The notes below the pieces were generated by a model. That model made no database searches and had not been told where the DNA came from. It saw nothing but the letters and a program-made list of their open reading frames with translations. A DNA stretch of 64,000 nt from Vespula vulgaris (Eukaryota; Arthropoda; Insecta; Hymenoptera; Vespidae), in the NCBI RefSeq assembly GCF_905475345.1, contig NC_066596.1, positions 1,981,001-2,045,000 on the forward strand, read 5' to 3'. The first letter of the stretch is position 1, and each line of letters opens with the position of its first letter. Shown here in pieces: positions 62,266 through 64,000 of this stretch. Made by a program: the position numbers and the translations under genes.

Positions 62266-63063
62266 TACATATATACATATATAGACAGACGAGTTGCTAC
62301 CCCGCTCCTCTTTAAAGGTATCTTCTCGTGCTTTTTCTTCTTCTTCTTCTTCTTTCTTCTATCTGTTTTTTTTTTCTTGGCGAGTCCTCAAAAGCCAGAA
62401 GAGACTCAAAGGGCGTCGAAAAAAGGGTAATAAAGGGTATCGACTTGGAGAGGGTACTCGTGATGCTAAAGGATAGAAACGACTGTAGAAAAGATGATGG
62501 AGGGATAAAGACAAGATCTGTCGCGATCGGTAGAGCTTGCACGACGAGGAAAAGAGCTAGCGACTAGTATTTCTTTTCTTTTCTTTCCTTTTTTTTCTCT
62601 CTTTGTTTTCTTTTCTTTTCTTTTTTTTATCTTACTGTCTAGAGAGCTAGGGTTAGTCGCTTTCTGCGGTACAGAGGAAATCCTTGAATCCATTATCGCG
62701 GATTCGAGATGCGATGTATCTTCGATGGAAGGTCTTGTTCGCTTTTCCGTCTCAATTTCCGTTAGAATTTCTTCCTTCTCAAGAGTGAGATAAAGAGAGA
62801 AAAAGAGAAAGAGAGAGAAAGAGAGAGAAGAAAAGGCGATTAGAGAACAACCATGTCGTTTCACGACTTTCCTTGAGTCTTAACGCGGATCGATTTGATT
62901 TTAAAGATTGGAAACGAAACGAGTGCATTGATATCGACATTTTATACGAAAGAGAATTTCAATCATGATTTTTAGTTGTTGCGTTTTATGGGGTTGTACA
63001 ACATTTATGTGAGATGAACTCGTTTGATTTCGTTTGTTTGTTTTTAACGATGATTTTCGTTCA
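61099..63063. other. Non-coding, AT-rich and polypurine/polypyrimidine
   Basis: (TA)n at 61381-61396, a CT-rich tract at 61890-61950, (TA)n at 62231-62260, a TTC run near 62335 and a purine-rich run at 62790-62835. No gene is seen. Confidence 0.5.
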
Positions 63064-63172
63064 TTCGTTTGTTCGTTCGTTCGTACGTACGTACGTTCGT
63101 TCGTTCGTTCGTTCGTTCGTTCGTTCGTTCGTTCGTTTGTTTGTTTGTTGGTTTGTTTATTTGTTTGTTTAT
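63064..63172. repeat. (TTCG)n/(TTTG)n microsatellite with TACG core
   Basis: TTCG tetranucleotides interrupted by TACGTACGTACG, then passing into TTTG units. It is open in several frames on both strands purely through composition. Confidence 0.95.
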
Positions 63173-64000
63173 TTTTCTTTCGAATTCGATGCAAATTATA
63201 CTGTATAGAATTTTTCTTTTGTTATAAATCCTATTAAAGCAATTATTTTCATGTTCATTTCTCTCTCTCTCTCTCTCTCTCTCCTTCCTTCTTTGTTTTT
63301 TTAATTCATTCTTTTTGATCAATTTACTATTTTAATATACTAATGATGATTTTTTTTAATTATCTTTTGTAGAGTTTATAATAGTTAGAGAAAATGAACA
63401 GGTTTCGTTCGGCAAATTAAATAATGCATAGTGTACTTTATAGTTCTTTTTCTATTTTCTTCTGTTATAAATACTATTCTTCAGCAATTGTTTGGACGTT
63501 TTTCATTTTATTTTTTGATTCGGAGTCCTACTCTAACAATTGTAATTGTGTAGGTAAAGCTGTTAAAACTTAAATTCTTCTTGATTAAAATTTGCTATTT
63601 GAATATAGATACTTCGCTCGATTTTAAAAAAAGAAAATCAATTTTCTGGGTCACTGGAACGATTAATTGTTATAGAAATTGGTTTAATGCACTTGTTATT
63701 TTTTTCGTTGTTTTTCGAATTCTTTTTATTCCTTCGTTTCTGTTCCATATTTCTGTTTTTTTTTGTTTTTTTCATGAACCATCCCTTTCCTTCTATTCTT
63801 GTTACAAAATTATACGTACGCGCGGCTGCGAATGAAATATTCTAGCTATGCAATGCACTCACCGAAAGTGCCTGTGACAGTTTACCACGGGTAGTTTACC
63901 ATTGTAATTAGACTTTATTACACTCCCGGTAAACTGAATTAATTGAATCGCTCGACCGTTTTAGGGTGAGATTTTGGTGGAATGCCGAAGCCAATAATCG
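63173..64000. other. Non-coding, ending in an island-like segment
   Basis: Includes a (CT)n run at 63262-63283. The final 170 bp is non-repetitive and carries three GTTTACC/GGTAAAC words and TAATTAG and TTAATTGAA homeodomain-like cores. The window ends within it. Confidence 0.45.

Noticed and set aside
62901..63322. ORFs of about 65-97 codons on both strands with Thr-Asn-Glu-Arg or Arg-Ser-Phe-Val repeats
   Set aside because: Translation artefacts of the (TTCG)n/(TTTG)n microsatellite.
43376..64000. Search for tRNA, snRNA or miRNA genes in the gene desert
   Set aside because: No cloverleaf or B-box pattern was recognised by eye, and the small inverted repeats seen are too short for a typical miRNA precursor.

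Overview
The window is eukaryotic nuclear DNA from an insect. The genes have short AT-rich introns with GT..AG borders, and orthologues of arrow (LRP5/6) and the axonal receptor phosphatase Ptp69D are present. The background is very AT-rich, with CpG-containing islands and many microsatellites, which resembles Hymenoptera (bee, wasp or ant). The species cannot be named from sequence alone. Every protein-coding gene was rebuilt by joining exons so that splice sites and reading phase agree.

Layout: (1) 0.3-9.3 kb holds two divergent genes, arrow/LRP6 (minus, 7 exons, 1606 aa) and BRAP (plus, 6 exons, 566 aa), separated by about 1.15 kb. (2) 9.8-24.3 kb is a repeat-rich block around a small Rab-GAP gene of the TBC1D10/whacked type (20.7-22.1 kb). 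The left flank is an expanded composite repeat: about 1.2-1.4 kb hairpin-bearing units, then a 215-bp tandem, then eight 302-bp satellite units, then a long fold-back tail. The right flank (22.9-24.3 kb) carries a single compact copy of the hairpin, 302-bp and fold-back modules in the same order and orientation. (3) 24.4-25.4 kb encodes an unrecognised 285-aa secreted or type I membrane protein (minus). (4) 25.4-31.7 kb is AT-rich intergenic DNA. (5) 31.7-43.4 kb is gene-dense: Ptp69D (minus, 11 exons, 1436 aa), EMC3 (plus), a Nit1-type nitrilase (minus), RpL39 (plus) and mRpL22 (minus), arranged as divergent and convergent pairs. (6) 43.4-64 kb has no supportable gene. It is filled with microsatellites and polypyrimidine tracts, punctuated by GC-richer, homeodomain/POU/forkhead-site-like islands that look like distal regulatory DNA.

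Functionally the genes are mostly conserved housekeeping or signalling genes: Wnt co-receptor, Ras/MAPK-modulating E3 ligase, Rab GAP, receptor tyrosine phosphatase, ER membrane insertase subunit, deaminated-glutathione amidase, and cytosolic and mitochondrial ribosomal proteins. Their close spacing is not evidence of a shared pathway. No clear novel biochemical system was found. The most unusual features are the composite repeat pair with co-varying hairpins, the orphan membrane protein, a Nit gene lacking a Fhit fusion, and the island-bearing gene desert.
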